Below are positions 61,317 to 64,000 of a DNA stretch of 64,000 nt, one piece after another (the stretch's first letter is position 1; every line of letters starts with the position of its first letter). The notes below the pieces were generated by a model. That model saw nothing but the letters and a program-made list of their open reading frames with translations, was not told the DNA's origin and ran no database searches. Source of the DNA: Streptomyces spectabilis (lineage in GTDB: Bacteria > Actinomycetota > Actinomycetes > Streptomycetales > Streptomycetaceae); assembly GCF_008704795.1 (NCBI RefSeq), contig NZ_CP023690.1, forward strand, positions 1,866,001-1,930,000, written 5' to 3'. Both the position numbers and the translations under genes were made by a program.

Positions 61317-64000
<2,684 letters not shown>

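Overview
The window is 64 kb of a high-GC actinobacterial chromosome, almost certainly Streptomyces. The support is the strong third-position GC bias, frequent GTG starts and ATGA stop/start overlaps, TANNNT -10 boxes lying 6-7 nt in front of start codons (leaderless mRNAs), many Streptomyces-typical families (WhiJ-like XRE with DUF5753, DUF6879, DUF6415, DUF5999, GAF-ANTAR, mycothiol-dependent enzymes), and actinobacterial 5S and 23S rRNA at the right edge.

Layout. (1) 1-5.4 kb is an accessory, decaying stretch. It has a C-terminal scrap of uppP, a minus-strand run of small regulator-associated genes (frameshifted DUF6879 partner, DUF6879 protein, XRE/DUF5753 regulator, then four tiny genes chained by ATGA overlaps), a 47-aa orphan, a frameshifted membrane-anchored protein and a small membrane protein. 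(2) 5.6-24.3 kb is chromosome-arm-type accessory content: GAF-ANTAR protein, mycothiol-type enzyme, SMP-30-like protein, a CxxC flavoprotein, a secreted streptogrisin-type protease, an unrecognised ATP-grasp protein with a cupin and a divergent LysR regulator, a TetR/MFS pair, DUF2165, SnoaL-like, lnt, a Gfo/Idh/MocA oxidoreductase, a flavin monooxygenase with divergent TetR and striking palindromic operators, and a Pro-rich lipoprotein. (3) 24.5-31.9 kb: ung, a peptide-type ABC substrate-binding lipoprotein, two SDR genes including fabG, a HipA-like kinase/DUF3037 pair, a Rieske lipoprotein, an isochorismatase-fold protein without catalytic residues, and a PPOX-fold protein. (4) 31.9-43.6 kb: LysR, MocR, PadR and three EamA exporters, a Clp-N protein, an N5-glutamine methyltransferase-like protein, SRPBCC, PhzF and CPBP proteins. 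(5) 43.8-47 kb: a GCS2-type glutamate-cysteine ligase, a 500-bp non-coding stretch with structure, and two small Streptomyces proteins.

(6) 47-61 kb is an ancient conserved block, all on the minus strand except the PRC-barrel gene: CDP-alcohol phosphatidyltransferase, mannose-1-phosphate guanylyltransferase fused to a degenerate phosphomannomutase, DUF881 - small basic protein - DUF881, a GarA-type FHA protein with an extra zinc ribbon, an FtsR-like MerR, a DUF151 nuclease, a second MerR, dinB, and gcvP behind a tandem glycine riboswitch. From memory, this order parallels the Mycobacterium tuberculosis pgsA2-Rv1823/24/25-gcvH-garA-Rv1828/29/30-gcvB region, with gcvH missing here and the sugar nucleotidyltransferase inserted. 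(7) 61-64 kb is the 3' end of an rRNA operon on the minus strand: terminator, 5S, spacer and most of the 23S.

The most useful second looks are: the ATP-grasp/cupin locus; the duplicated small-protein gene with a shared leaderless promoter module; a leaderless mini-ORF with three prolines ahead of an EamA gene; the pseudo-enzymes (isochorismatase-fold, PMM domain); the GarA orthologue with an N-terminal extension; and three single-base reading-frame breaks within about 1.5 kb near the left edge. All family assignments are by eye; no database search was run.
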